Of a stretch of 64,000 nt of DNA, positions 9,184-17,341 are shown piece by piece. The DNA comes from Frateuria defendens (GTDB lineage Bacteria; Pseudomonadota; Gammaproteobacteria; Xanthomonadales; Rhodanobacteraceae). A model generated the notes under the pieces. That model was not told the DNA's origin. It saw nothing but the letters and a program-made list of their open reading frames with translations, and did not search any database. Positions within the stretch are counted from its first letter, which is position 1, and each line of letters opens with the position of its first letter. Location of the stretch: assembly GCF_001182895.1 (NCBI RefSeq), contig NZ_LFQR01000049.1, positions 1 to 64,000 of the forward strand, read 5' to 3'. The position numbers and the translations under genes were made by a program.

Positions 9184-9393
9184 ATGTCGGATCGTGAAAT
9201 TGGCACAGTCAAATGGTTCAATGACGCCAAGGGGTTCGGGTTCATCAGTCGCGACAATGGTCCCGATGTCTTCGTGCATTTCAGGGCCATCGTCGGGTCG
9301 GGTTTCCGCAGCCTCAAGGAAGGGCAGAAGGTGAGCTTCAAGGTCGTGCAGGGCCAGAAAGGCCTGCAGGCCGATGAAGTGTCTCCGGCCTGA
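9184..9393 (+). CDS. Cold-shock protein (CspA family), copy 2
   Basis: 69-residue cold-shock domain protein with the same RNP1 (KGFGFI) and RNP2 (DVFVHF) motifs as copy 1 and six substitutions: residues 5, 37, 39, 42, 45 and 67. GGAG lies nine bases before the ATG. The 218-bp gap between the copy 1 terminator and this start has room for its own promoter and a leader. Regulation may differ between copies because the leaders show no obvious similarity. Confidence 0.95.
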   Translation: MSDREIGTVKWFNDAKGFGFISRDNGPDVFVHFRAIVGSGFRSLKEGQKVSFKVVQGQKGLQADEVSPA

Positions 9394-9410
9394 AGGCGGA
9401 GTCGATATAC

Positions 9411-9440
9411 GAAAAGGCCGGCGCAAGCCGGCCTTTTTTA
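9411..9440 (+). terminator. Intrinsic terminator after cold-shock gene 2
   Basis: AAAAGGCCGGC GCAA GCCGGCCTTTTTT: 7-bp GC stem, tetraloop and T tail, 18 bases after the stop. Confidence 0.92.
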
Positions 9441-9498
9441 TTGAAGTCTCGTTCGTCGTTAATGCGCACGATGCTGCGCGGATCTGGGGTGGTCGGGC

Positions 9499-10401
9499 AT
9501 GCAAGCCACGATGGAGCCGGTTGCCGGCGACGTGAAAATCCAGCGGTTGCCGGCCACCGCCCGCGACGGCGCGCGGGCGGAGGTCACCTTGCTGCGGCCG
9601 GCCGCCGGCCCGGCCTCGTGCCTGCTGTACTGGCTGCCGGCGATGGGCGTGTCGGCCAGGCACTACCTGCCACTGGCCGCGGCGCTGGCCGCGCGCGGCG
9701 TCGCGGTGGCGCTGCACGAGTGGCGCGGCCTGGGCTCCAGCAACCGGCGCGCCGGGCGGCGGCAGGATTGGGCCTACCGCGAACTGCTGGAGGACGACCT
9801 GCCGGCCGGCCTGGCCGTGGCGCTCGATGCGCTGCCGTCGCTGCCGCTGTGGCTGGGCGGGCACAGCCTGGGCGGCCAGCTCGCGTGCCTCTACGCGGGG
9901 CGGCATGCGGAGCAGACGGCCGGCCTGGTGCTGGTCGCCTCCGGGGCGCCGTACTGGCGCAGCTTCCGGCATGCCTGGCCGATCCGCATCGCCTACGGCC
10001 TGGCGCCGTGGCTGGCGGCGTTGCGCGGCCACCTGCCGGGGCGCTGGATCGGCTTCGGCGGCAACGAGGCGCGCGGGGTGATCGGCGACTGGTCCCGCAG
10101 CGGCCGCAGCGGGCGCTACGCGGCGGCCGGCCTCGGCGAGCTCGAGACCGGCATGGCCCGCTACGCGCGGCCGCTGCTGGCGCTGCGCCTGCGCGACGAC
10201 TGGCTGGGCCCAGCGGCCTCGCTGGACTGGCTGCTGGCCCGGCTGCCGCAGGCGCCGCGCACGGTGGCGGTGCTGGCCCCGGACGAGCTGCAGGGCCCGG
10301 CCGATCATTTCAGCTGGATGAAGGCGCCCGGCCCCGTGGCCGCGCGCATCGCCGGCTGGCTGGCCGCGCAGCCGTTCGCGTTTCCGGCCACCGGCTCTTG
10401 A
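9499..10401 (+). CDS. Alpha/beta hydrolase (serine aminopeptidase-like, S33)
   Basis: 300-residue alpha/beta-hydrolase. The nucleophile elbow GHSLGG (Ser near residue 117) lies after a beta-strand LPLWLGG; the early block LYWLPAMGVSARHYLPLAAALA and the oxyanion-region HEWRGLGSSNR resemble acylglycerol lipase-like/YheT-neighbour hydrolases. A distal Asp (LAPDELQGPADHF) and the His in DHFSWM complete a plausible triad. No signal peptide. Substrate unknown. An ATG four codons downstream is an alternative start. It precedes the flavin oxidoreductase gene by 58 bp and may be cotranscribed. Confidence 0.8.
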   Translation: MQATMEPVAGDVKIQRLPATARDGARAEVTLLRPAAGPASCLLYWLPAMGVSARHYLPLAAALAARGVAVALHEWRGLGSSNRRAGRRQDWAYRELLEDDLPAGLAVALDALPSLPLWLGGHSLGGQLACLYAGRHAEQTAGLVLVASGAPYWRSFRHAWPIRIAYGLAPWLAALRGHLPGRWIGFGGNEARGVIGDWSRSGRSGRYAAAGLGELETGMARYARPLLALRLRDDWLGPAASLDWLLARLPQAPRTVAVLAPDELQGPADHFSWMKAPGPVAARIAGWLAAQPFAFPATGS

Positions 10402-10459
10402 AGCGGTGGCGTGCGGACGGCATGTCATGGCCCATCGTCCGCATTCCCGAGGTTTTCCC

Positions 10460-11518
10460 ATGGATCTGTTTTCCCCGTTCCCGCAGCGCACGCTGACGCT
10501 GCGCAACCGCATCGTGGTGTCGCCGATGTGCCAGTACAGCGCGCAGGACGGCGTGCCCAACCACTGGCACCTGGTGCACCTGGGCAGCCGCGCGGTGGGC
10601 GGCGCGGCGGCGGTGATCGCCGAGGCGACCGCGGTATCGCCCGAGGGGCGCATCTCGCCGCAGGACGTGGGCCTGTGGAACGACGCCCAGCTGCAGGCCT
10701 GGCGGCCGATCACCCAGTTCATCCGCGAGCACGGCGCGGTGCCCGGCGTGCAGCTCTCGCACGCCGGCCGCAAGGCCAGCGCGCACCGGCCGTGGGAGGG
10801 CGGCGGCGCCCTGCCGGCCGGGCAGGGCGACTGGACCACGGTGGCGCCCTCGGCGATTCCCTTCGACGAGGGCTGGCACGTGCCGGAGGCGCTGGACGCG
10901 ATCGGCCTGCGCAAGGTGGTGTCCGATTTCCGCGCTGCGGCGCAGCGGGCGCTGGCGGCCGGCTTCCAGCTGATCGAGCTGCACGCGGCCCACGGTTACC
11001 TGCTGCACCAGTTCCTCTCGCCGCTCAGCAACCGCCGGGGCGACGACTACGGCGGCAGCTTCGAGAACCGCACCCGACTGCTGCGCGAGATCGTGGCGGC
11101 CGTGCGCGAGGTGTGGCCGCAGGAGCTGCCGCTGTGGGTGCGCCTGTCCGCCACCGACTGGAGCGAGGGCGGCTGGGACGTGGAGCAGAGCGTGCGGCTG
11201 GCGCGCGAGCTGAAGCCGCTGGGCGTCGACCTCATCGACACCTCCAGCGGTGGCCTGGTGGCGCACGCGAAGATCGCGCTCGGCCCCGGCTACCAGGTGC
11301 CGTTCGCCGCGCGCATCCGCGAGGAAGCGCAGATCGCCACCGGTGCGGTGGGCCTGATCACCACGCCCGCGCAGGCCGCGGCGGTCGTCGCCGAGGGCAA
11401 GGCCGATGTGGTGCTGATCGCCCGCGAGAGCCTGCGCGACCCCTACTTCCCGCGCCGCGCCGCACAGGAACTGGGTGCGGCGGTGCCGCCGCCGGTGCAA
11501 TATCAGCGGGCTTGGTGA
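10460..11518 (+). CDS. NADH:flavin oxidoreductase, YqjM-like old yellow enzyme
   Basis: 352-residue FMN ene-reductase of the thermophilic-like/YqjM OYE class, reducing activated C=C bonds with NAD(P)H. Class features are visible: the N-terminal SPMCQYSA with C24 and Y26 tuning the flavin and substrate, the HAAHGYLLHQFLSP block carrying the paired substrate-binding histidines, then NRRGDDYGGSFENR. The ATG at 10460 is preceded by GAGG and matches the family start, rather than an upstream start that adds an unrelated extension. The pirin gene follows with only a few bases between; YqjM-like enzymes next to pirins are plausible partners in electrophile detoxification (inference). Confidence 0.93.
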   Translation: MDLFSPFPQRTLTLRNRIVVSPMCQYSAQDGVPNHWHLVHLGSRAVGGAAAVIAEATAVSPEGRISPQDVGLWNDAQLQAWRPITQFIREHGAVPGVQLSHAGRKASAHRPWEGGGALPAGQGDWTTVAPSAIPFDEGWHVPEALDAIGLRKVVSDFRAAAQRALAAGFQLIELHAAHGYLLHQFLSPLSNRRGDDYGGSFENRTRLLREIVAAVREVWPQELPLWVRLSATDWSEGGWDVEQSVRLARELKPLGVDLIDTSSGGLVAHAKIALGPGYQVPFAARIREEAQIATGAVGLITTPAQAAAVVAEGKADVVLIARESLRDPYFPRRAAQELGAAVPPPVQYQRAW

Positions 11519-11525
11519 ACGGGGG

Positions 11526-12404
11526 ATGCCGATGGATGCCGTACCGCAGCTGATCGAAGGGCGCGAGCAAGACCTGGGCGACGGCTTTCGCGTGCGCCGC
11601 CTGCTGCCGGTGCAGCAGGTACGGCACGTGGGGCCGTTCGTGTTCTTCGACCACATGGGGCCGGCGGATTTCGCCGCCGGCACCGGCATGGACGTGCGGC
11701 CGCACCCGCACATCGGCCTCGCCACGGTGACCTGGCTGTTCGAGGGCAGCATCCGCCACCGCGACAGCCTGGGCAGCCTGGCCGACATCCGCCCGGGCGA
11801 GATCAACTGGATGACCGCCGGCCGCGGTATCGTGCACTCCGAGCGCACGCCGCCGGCGCTGCGCGAGAGCGGCCAGCGCCTGCACGGCATCCAGACCTGG
11901 GTGGCGCTGCCGCAGGCGGATGCGGAGACGGCGCCGGAATTCCATCACCACGGCACGGACGAGCTGCCGCGCATCGAGCGGCCCGGCGCCGGCCTGGTGC
12001 TGGCGATCGGCACGGCCTACGGCAAGCGCTCGCCGGTGAAGGTGTTCGCGCCGATGTTCCTGGTCGAGGCCCAGTTGCAGGCCGGGGCCGTGCTGGACTG
12101 GCCGCCGGAGCATGCCGAACGCGGCCTGTTCGTGGTCGAGGGCGCGGTGCGCTGGGGTGATCTGGAGGTGCCCAAGGGCCGGATGGCGGTGCAGGCGGGC
12201 GGCGAGACAGCGTCGCTGCACGCCACCGCGGCGAGCCGGGTGGTGCTGTTCGGCGGCGCGCCGCTGGACGGCGAGCGGCACCTGTGGTGGAACTTCGTGG
12301 CCAGCAGCCGCGAGCGCATCGAGCAGGCCAAGGCCGACTGGGCGGCGCAGCGCTTCGGCAGCGTGCCCGGCGAGGAGGGCGAGTTCATCCCGCTGCCGGG
12401 ATGA
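11526..12404 (+). CDS. Pirin family protein
   Basis: 292-residue bicupin. The N-terminal cupin carries the pirin metal site: PHPHIGLATVTW provides two histidines and IVHSER a histidine and glutamate. The RPHPH/GEINWMTAGRGIVHSE blocks are diagnostic. Bacterial pirins include quercetinase-like dioxygenases and redox-sensing regulators; which applies is unknown here. Starts at 11526 and 11532 are both possible, with a GGGGG stretch upstream. It begins 8 bases after the oxidoreductase stop, so the two are probably one transcript. Confidence 0.9.
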   Translation: MPMDAVPQLIEGREQDLGDGFRVRRLLPVQQVRHVGPFVFFDHMGPADFAAGTGMDVRPHPHIGLATVTWLFEGSIRHRDSLGSLADIRPGEINWMTAGRGIVHSERTPPALRESGQRLHGIQTWVALPQADAETAPEFHHHGTDELPRIERPGAGLVLAIGTAYGKRSPVKVFAPMFLVEAQLQAGAVLDWPPEHAERGLFVVEGAVRWGDLEVPKGRMAVQAGGETASLHATAASRVVLFGGAPLDGERHLWWNFVASSRERIEQAKADWAAQRFGSVPGEEGEFIPLPG

Positions 12405-12467
12405 GCTTGCGCGGGGCGGCCGCCGGCGTCAGGCTGGCGTGGCCGCCGTGCCGTGTGGAGGCCCACC

Positions 12468-12770
12468 ATGTCGCGCTTCGCCAGCTTCCGCGAGTTCTAC
12501 CCCTACTACCTGGGCGAGCACCGGCATCCGGTATGCCGGCGCTGGCATGTGGTGGGCAGCACGCTGGTGCTGCTGGTGGTGGCGTTCGCGCTCGCCACCG
12601 GGCAGTGGCGGGCGTTGTGGCTGGCGCCGCTGGCCGGCTACGGCTGTGCCTGGATCGGCCATTTCGTCTACGAGAAGAATCGCCCGGCCACCTTCAGCCA
12701 CCCGCTCTACAGCCTGATGGGCGACTGGGTGATGTTCTGGCAGGTGCTGCGCGGCAAGGTGAAGCTGTAG
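12468..12770 (+). CDS. Mpo1-like / DUF962 small membrane protein
   Basis: 100-residue protein with two predicted membrane helices (about 30-47 and 50-66) and the DUF962/Mpo1 pattern: FREFYPYYLGEHRHPVCRRWH, then AWIGHFVYEKNRPATFSHPLYSLMGD. Yeast Mpo1 is an Fe2+ dioxygenase acting on 2-hydroxy fatty acids, and the conserved histidines here (H23, H25, H32, H69, H82 approximately) fit that; activity of bacterial members is less studied. GGAGG lies just before the ATG. Confidence 0.85.
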   Translation: MSRFASFREFYPYYLGEHRHPVCRRWHVVGSTLVLLVVAFALATGQWRALWLAPLAGYGCAWIGHFVYEKNRPATFSHPLYSLMGDWVMFWQVLRGKVKL

Positions 12771-12792
12771 CGCCGCAAGCCGGTTCGCGCGC

Positions 12793-13182
12793 CTAGTCGT
12801 ATTTCTGGTGGCAATCGTGGCAGGCCTGCAGCACCGGCTTGATGGTGGCCTCGAGCGCGGGGCAGTCGGCCGGAACGGCCTGCGCGGCGCCGTGCAGGGT
12901 CTCGCGCAGCTTGCCCGCCAGCGCGAGGAAATCGGGCTCGGTGCCGGCGAAGGCGGGCTCCACGTCGAGCGAGGCCATGTACATCTGCTGCAGCCTGGTG
13001 TGGCTCGCCGCCGCCTCGCACTGGCCCCGCTTCACGGCCTGCTTGAGTTCGCCGATGTGGTGCTCCATCACGTTCATCACCGCCTTCGGCAGCGGGTCGC
13101 GCTCGCGCAGCGCGTTCATGGCGAAGACGGTACCGATGATGCCGATCGCCAGTCCAAGCACGATCAGTAGGGCTGCACGCAT
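12793..13182 (-). CDS. Cytochrome c-like protein with C-terminal CxxCH
   Basis: 129 residues: an N-terminal hydrophobic anchor (residues 3-22, no cleavage cysteine), an all-helical body, and a single heme c motif CHDCH at residues 121-125, four residues from the C-terminus. This layout, anchor plus helices plus terminal CxxCH, is that of class II (cytochrome c'-like) proteins. M-rich segments (VMNVMEHH, QQMYMASL) could supply a ligand. The start is the ATG at 13182, with GAGGA upstream. Probably a periplasmic, inner-membrane-tethered electron carrier or gas sensor; exact role unknown. Confidence 0.75.
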   Translation of the reverse strand: MRAALLIVLGLAIGIIGTVFAMNALRERDPLPKAVMNVMEHHIGELKQAVKRGQCEAAASHTRLQQMYMASLDVEPAFAGTEPDFLALAGKLRETLHGAAQAVPADCPALEATIKPVLQACHDCHQKYD

Positions 13183-13338
13183 GGGGTTCCTCGACTCGTG
13201 GCGCAGGATGCTCCGGTGAGCATAGCGGGCACGGTGCGCCCGCGCAGGACATAAAATGGCGTTTTGCACCCCCGGAACGGCGGCTCGTGCGGCATCGCGC
13301 GGGCGCCGCTTCCCACAGTGTTTTTCGGAGCAGCAAGC

Positions 13339-14127
13339 ATGAGTGAGGTGAAGTTTCCGGCCGAGCGCTTCGCCGGCGTCGACCGCCTGTACGGCAGCGG
13401 CGCGGTGGAGAAGCTCGCGCACGGCCACGTCTGCGTGATCGGCGTGGGCGGCGTCGGCTCGTGGGCGGCGGAGGCGCTGGCGCGCAGCGGCGTGGGGCGG
13501 CTCACCCTGATCGACGGCGACGAGGTGTGCCTCTCCAACACCAACCGCCAGCTGCACGCGCTGGACGGCGAATACGGCAAGCCCAAGGTGGGCGTGATCG
13601 CGGCGCGCGCGCATGCGATCAACCCGGCGATCCGGCTGGAGGCGGTGGAGCGCTTCCTCACCCCGTCCACGCTGGACGAGCTGCTCGACCGCCGTTACGA
13701 CGTGGTGCTCGACGCCTGCGATGCCTTCCGCGTGAAGCTGGAAACCATCGCCTGGTGCCGCCGGCGCAAGCTGCCGATCGTCTCGGTGGGCTCGGCGGGC
13801 GGGCGCACCGACCCCACCCAGATCCGCGTGCGCGACCTCTCGCGCACCGAGCATGACGCGATGTTCAGCCTGATCCGCAAGAAGCTCCGCCAGGACTTCG
13901 GCTTCCCGCGCAACCCGGACCGCTACTTCGGCGTCAGCGCGGTCTATTCGCTGCAGAACGTGCAGTACCCGCAGCCGGACGGCAGCGTGTGCGGCACGCG
14001 CCCGCCGGGCAGCGATCCGCTCAACCTCTCCTGCAGCGGCGGCGGGCTGGGCGCGGCCACGCACGTCACCGGCGCGTTCGCGTTCGCGGCGGTGGGCAAG
14101 GTGATGGAGAAGCTGCTGGGGCGGTGA
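13339..14127 (+). CDS. tcdA: tRNA threonylcarbamoyladenosine dehydratase TcdA
   Basis: 262-residue E1-like enzyme that cyclises t6A37 to ct6A in ANN-decoding tRNAs using ATP. The nucleotide-binding GVGGVGSW lies near residues 36-43, followed by LTLIDGDEVCLSNTNRQ and the adenylation Asp/Arg residues. The start is the ATG at 13339 with GGAG upstream; the family begins a few residues before the RFAGVDRLYG block. It stands alone, divergent from the cytochrome gene. Confidence 0.95.
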   Translation: MSEVKFPAERFAGVDRLYGSGAVEKLAHGHVCVIGVGGVGSWAAEALARSGVGRLTLIDGDEVCLSNTNRQLHALDGEYGKPKVGVIAARAHAINPAIRLEAVERFLTPSTLDELLDRRYDVVLDACDAFRVKLETIAWCRRRKLPIVSVGSAGGRTDPTQIRVRDLSRTEHDAMFSLIRKKLRQDFGFPRNPDRYFGVSAVYSLQNVQYPQPDGSVCGTRPPGSDPLNLSCSGGGLGAATHVTGAFAFAAVGKVMEKLLGR

Positions 14128-14172
14128 GTTCGCGCCGCGCTGCAAGGCCCGCGAGGTGCGTCCCTCTTCTCT

Positions 14173-14267
14173 CGGGAGAAGGGTTGGGGTGAGGGGGCGG
14201 CCGGAGCGGAGCGATGGTGTCTTGCGCTCCGGCCGCACCCTCATCCGCCTGCCGGCACCTTCTCCCG
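14173..14267. repeat. Long imperfect inverted repeat (intergenic element)
   Basis: Left arm CGGGAGAAGG...GGTGAGGG..CGGCCGGAGCG and right arm CGCTCCGGCCGCACCCTCAT...CCTTCTCCCG are near-complementary over about 40 bases. A further GGGAGAAGGG copy follows at about 14270-14280. Elements with this CTTCTCCC/GGGAGAAGG and CCCTCACCC-type core are common mobile-like intergenic repeats in high-GC proteobacteria. It lies between the convergent tcdA and the 14.3-kb secreted-protein gene. Confidence 0.7.
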
Positions 14268-14343
14268 GTGGGAGAAGGGTTCGAGCTTGGAGGGTGAGGT
14301 CGCGGCCGAGCGCCCGCGAGGGCGGAAGCGCCGCGAGGAACGC

Positions 14344-14856
14344 CTACTGCTGGAGGCTCGCCGCCACCGCGTCGCAGCCCTTGTCGAAGGCGGCGATCCA
14401 CGCCGCCCCGGCCTGGCTCTGCGCCGGGCGCACGCAGCGCAGCTGCACGGCGTGGCTGTGCACGAACCAGTAGCGCTCGCTGTAGCTGAAGGGCGCGCCG
14501 GCTTCCTTCGCGGTATAGGCCTGGCCGTTCGGCTGCGTGCGGCCGGTGGCCGGCTGGTAGCCGTCGAGGGTGCGCGCCTTGGCCATCGCGCCGCTCATGT
14601 ACTGCTGGAAGTCGGCGAGGTCGGCGGCCTGCTTCACGGTGACGGTGACGCGGGCCAGCGTGCTGCCGGCGGTGGGCGAGGGGTCGGGCACCTGGTACAC
14701 GTGCACCTCCGGGTCGCCCTGGGTCTCCATGATGCCGACCCAGTTGTCCGGCGTGTGGAAGCTGACGCTGCCGCCGGCCATGCTCACGTCGGCGGCGCCG
14801 GCGTGGCCGGCCAGCAGCAGGGCGCCGATCAGTACGGTGTTGCGCAAGAAACTCAT
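14344..14856 (-). CDS. Hypothetical secreted protein
   Basis: 170 residues with a clear signal peptide (MSFLRNTVLIGALLLAG, cleaving near AGA). The mature part is soluble, beta-rich, with two cysteines (QLRCVRP, DKGCDAV) near the C-terminus that may form a disulfide. I do not recognise the family. Its ATG overlaps the stop of the upstream decarboxylase-like gene by 4 bp, so it is translationally coupled to it. Confidence 0.7.
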   Translation of the reverse strand: MSFLRNTVLIGALLLAGHAGAADVSMAGGSVSFHTPDNWVGIMETQGDPEVHVYQVPDPSPTAGSTLARVTVTVKQAADLADFQQYMSGAMAKARTLDGYQPATGRTQPNGQAYTAKEAGAPFSYSERYWFVHSHAVQLRCVRPAQSQAGAAWIAAFDKGCDAVAASLQQ

Positions 14857-15887
14857 GCCTGTTCCCGGTGTGGTGCGTCGATGACGAAGCGCTTGAGCGG
14901 CAAGCCCAGCCACTCCAGCGCGGTGCCGTGGAACAGCCGGGCCCGCTCGCCCTCGTCCAGTTCCAGCGCGTCGATGCCGCTGCCGGGCCGCTGTTCCCCC
15001 AGCGGGAAAGGATAATCCGTACCGAGCATCACGCGCTCGACGCCGGTCACATCCAAGAGGTAGCGCAGCGCACGCGGGTCGTGCACGCAGGAGTCGAAGT
15101 ACAGGCGCTGGAGGTAGTCGCGCGGGTTGCGCGGGTTGTCGGTGGCGACCAGGTCCGGGCGCATGCGAAAGCCGTGCTCGATGCGCCCGATGCTCCACGG
15201 GAAGCTGCCGCCGCCGTGGGCCAGCATCACGCGCAGGTTCGGCAGGCGTTCGAGCACGCCGCCCAGGGTGAGGCAGCAGGCGGCGCGCGACTGCTCGGCC
15301 GGCATGCCGACCAGCCAGGGCAGCCAGTACTTGGGCATGCTGTCGCTGCCCATCATGTCCCACGGGTGCACCATCACCGCGGCGTCGAGGTCGGCGGCGG
15401 CCTCGAAGAACGGGAACAGCTCGGGCGCGTCCAGGTTCCACGCGCCGCAGTGCGAACCGATCTGCACGCCAGCCAGGCCCAGCTCGTCGATGCAGCGCTC
15501 GAGTTCCCGTACCGCCAGCTCCGGCGACTGCAGCGGCACGGTGGCGAGGCCGGCGTAGTGGCGCGGGTGCGCGGCGCAGATCGCCGCGGCGAAATCGTTG
15601 AGATGGCGGTGCAGCTCCAGCGCCTGGTGGCCCGGCGCCCAGTAGCAGAACATCACCGGCACGGTGGAGATCACCTGCACCGACACGCCGAAGCGCGCGT
15701 AGTCGTCGATGCGGTGCTGCGGGTCGAAGGCCGACTCCCACACCTCGCGGAAGAACTTGCCGTCCTTGTAGATGCGGTGGCGCCCGTCGCTGTGCGTCAT
15801 CACCGGGAAGCGCTCGTCGCCGTACCGGGCCGCGAGATTCGGCCAGTCGCGGGGCAGCACGTGCGCGTGGGTGTCGATCTTGAGCAT
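14853..15887 (-). CDS. ACMS decarboxylase-like metal-dependent amidohydrolase
   Basis: 344-residue TIM-barrel amidohydrolase of the 2-amino-3-carboxymuconate-6-semialdehyde decarboxylase (ACMSD/NbaD) group, acting in tryptophan or nitrobenzoate degradation in known members. Metal and active-site residues are visible: H7-H9 in IDTHAHVLP, a mid-barrel His in MVHPWDMMG, His in MLAHGGGSFPW and Asp in GTDYPFPLGE. The AHGGG and MVHPWD blocks are typical of ACMSD. The start is the ATG at 15887, immediately before the first metal-binding strand. No other kynurenine-pathway gene lies nearby. Confidence 0.82.
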   Translation of the reverse strand: MLKIDTHAHVLPRDWPNLAARYGDERFPVMTHSDGRHRIYKDGKFFREVWESAFDPQHRIDDYARFGVSVQVISTVPVMFCYWAPGHQALELHRHLNDFAAAICAAHPRHYAGLATVPLQSPELAVRELERCIDELGLAGVQIGSHCGAWNLDAPELFPFFEAAADLDAAVMVHPWDMMGSDSMPKYWLPWLVGMPAEQSRAACCLTLGGVLERLPNLRVMLAHGGGSFPWSIGRIEHGFRMRPDLVATDNPRNPRDYLQRLYFDSCVHDPRALRYLLDVTGVERVMLGTDYPFPLGEQRPGSGIDALELDEGERARLFHGTALEWLGLPLKRFVIDAPHREQA

Positions 15888-15999
15888 CGGGGCCGAGTGT
15901 ACGGCCAGGCCGCCGCGGCGTCGTGCGGCGGTGCACACGGGGCGGGGCTGTGCGGGGAGTTGCCGAATGATGGGACCGGCGCGGGGCTGCCGCCCGCAG

Positions 16000-16402
16000 C
16001 CGGTGCGAACCGCGCCGGGGCAGAGCCGCACGAGCGCACGCTGCACCACATCTGCGCGCACATCGAGGCGAACCTGGGCGAGGAGTCGCTCGGCATCGTC
16101 TCACTAATCCGTGACATCGCTATCTCGCACTCGACCCTGTGCCGCCTGTTCGGCGATGCGGGCGGAGTGGGCAGCTACATCCGCCGTAGGCGGCTGGAAC
16201 AGGTGCGCAGCCATCTCGTGCGCGAGCCGGTGTGCAGCATACATGGCGGCTGTACGAATTCGGCTTTGCTTCGGAGCGGCAGTTCCAGCGCGCCTTCCGC
16301 GCGCGCTACGGCATCTCGCCGGCGCAGTGGCGCAGGCAGTGCCGCCATGCGCGGGGGATGGCGGTGCCGCAGGGATATGCGGAACGCAGCCTGACGCTTT
16401 AG
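16000..16402 (+). pseudogene. Broken AraC-family regulator, C-terminal DNA-binding half
   Basis: Frame 1 encodes the first AraC helix-turn-helix (HHICAHIEANLGEESL, then SHSTLCRLFGDAGGV, YIRRRRLEQVRSHL) up to about 16235. The second helix-turn-helix continues in a different frame from about 16250 (EFGFASERQFQRAFRARYGI followed by SPAQWRRQ), ending at the TAG at 16402. The two pieces join into a normal AraC domain after a one-base frame change. No N-terminal sensor domain or good start is visible upstream; the nearest upstream gene is divergent and overlaps its edge. I judge it a decayed gene; a sequencing indel could also explain the frame change but not the missing N-terminus. Confidence 0.75.
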
Positions 16403-16548
16403 CGTGCTGGCCGCCCAGCACGGCACACAGCGATTCCCGCTGCTGGCGCTACGCGCGCCGGTGGCTCCTTGGGCCATGCGGGCACGTGGCTGCAGTGCCG
16501 TAGCTGTTTGCACTTTGCCTGGGGGTTGTGCACCAGTCGGCCTGGAGG

Positions 16549-17341
16549 CTACCCAAAGAGACTGCGTGCGCAGCAGGTCAGATAGGTAAAGAGCGGCTCC
16601 CAGGTTCCGTGGTATTGGGCTTGCCTAAGCCGGATCAAATAACCTCCTCGGGATAATTGGCCGAGTTCGTGCAGTGGCAGATACGCCGCTGCCAGAGCGG
16701 GACTCCTCAGCGTCCAGTGGAAAAGCATCCGCCCGACGCGCCCATTACCGTCCGCGAACGGGTGCAGGTTCATCAAGGCAGTCATCGCGACGACGCCTGC
16801 GGCGGCGCGTGCCCGTTGATAGTGGCGTACCCAGAAGGTACCGATCCGCGTCACCTGTTGTTCGATCAAGTCGTGGCTGGGATAGCGAACGCAAGCCCCC
16901 CCTTCCATCGGGCAGACTTCGAGCGGGGGCATGGCGAAACCCATCGCTACGGGTCCCCAGCGCGGCATGTAGCTTCAGCAGCACGGTACGAAAGGCTTCC
17001 GGTCCTTCCTCCGCCACATCGGTGGCGGAGGGCAGGCCTGACGACTGGATAGTGGCCCATTCAACGAATGTCCGGCCCGTGGCGGGTATTTCCGTCGCTG
17101 CGGCGTGGAGGAGGGGCGACAACTCATGTTCAAGGTCGGCTTGGCGCAAGGGCCACGGATCGCACCTCGCGACCGGTTCGGACGACAGCCACGCGCGCAC
17201 CTTCTCGGCGGCGAGCAGGGCCTCACCGCCGTAAGCGCGAAGGAGTGGCACCTGGAGCGCCAGGAGATGTGGCACTGTGTTCCGGCATGGCAGTTGCATC
17301 AGGCCGACCTGCCACTCGGCCGACGAGCACAGCCGGTTCAC
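16549..17341 (-). pseudogene. Fic-domain gene with an internal frameshift
   Basis: Reads as one Fic protein of about 264 residues only if the frame changes near 16969. The N-terminal part starts at a GTG (17341) overlapping the sulfotransferase stop by 4 bp and runs through EAFRTVLLKLHA; the C-terminal part, one frame over, begins PRWGPVAMGF and contains the complete Fic motif HPFADGNGRVGR (His catalytic, D/GNGR for ATP), ending at 16549. Fic enzymes transfer AMP or other phosphoryl groups to protein side chains. In the second frame a stop lies at 16975-16977, just upstream of the junction. Either a true inactivating frameshift, a slippage site or an assembly error. Confidence 0.8.
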
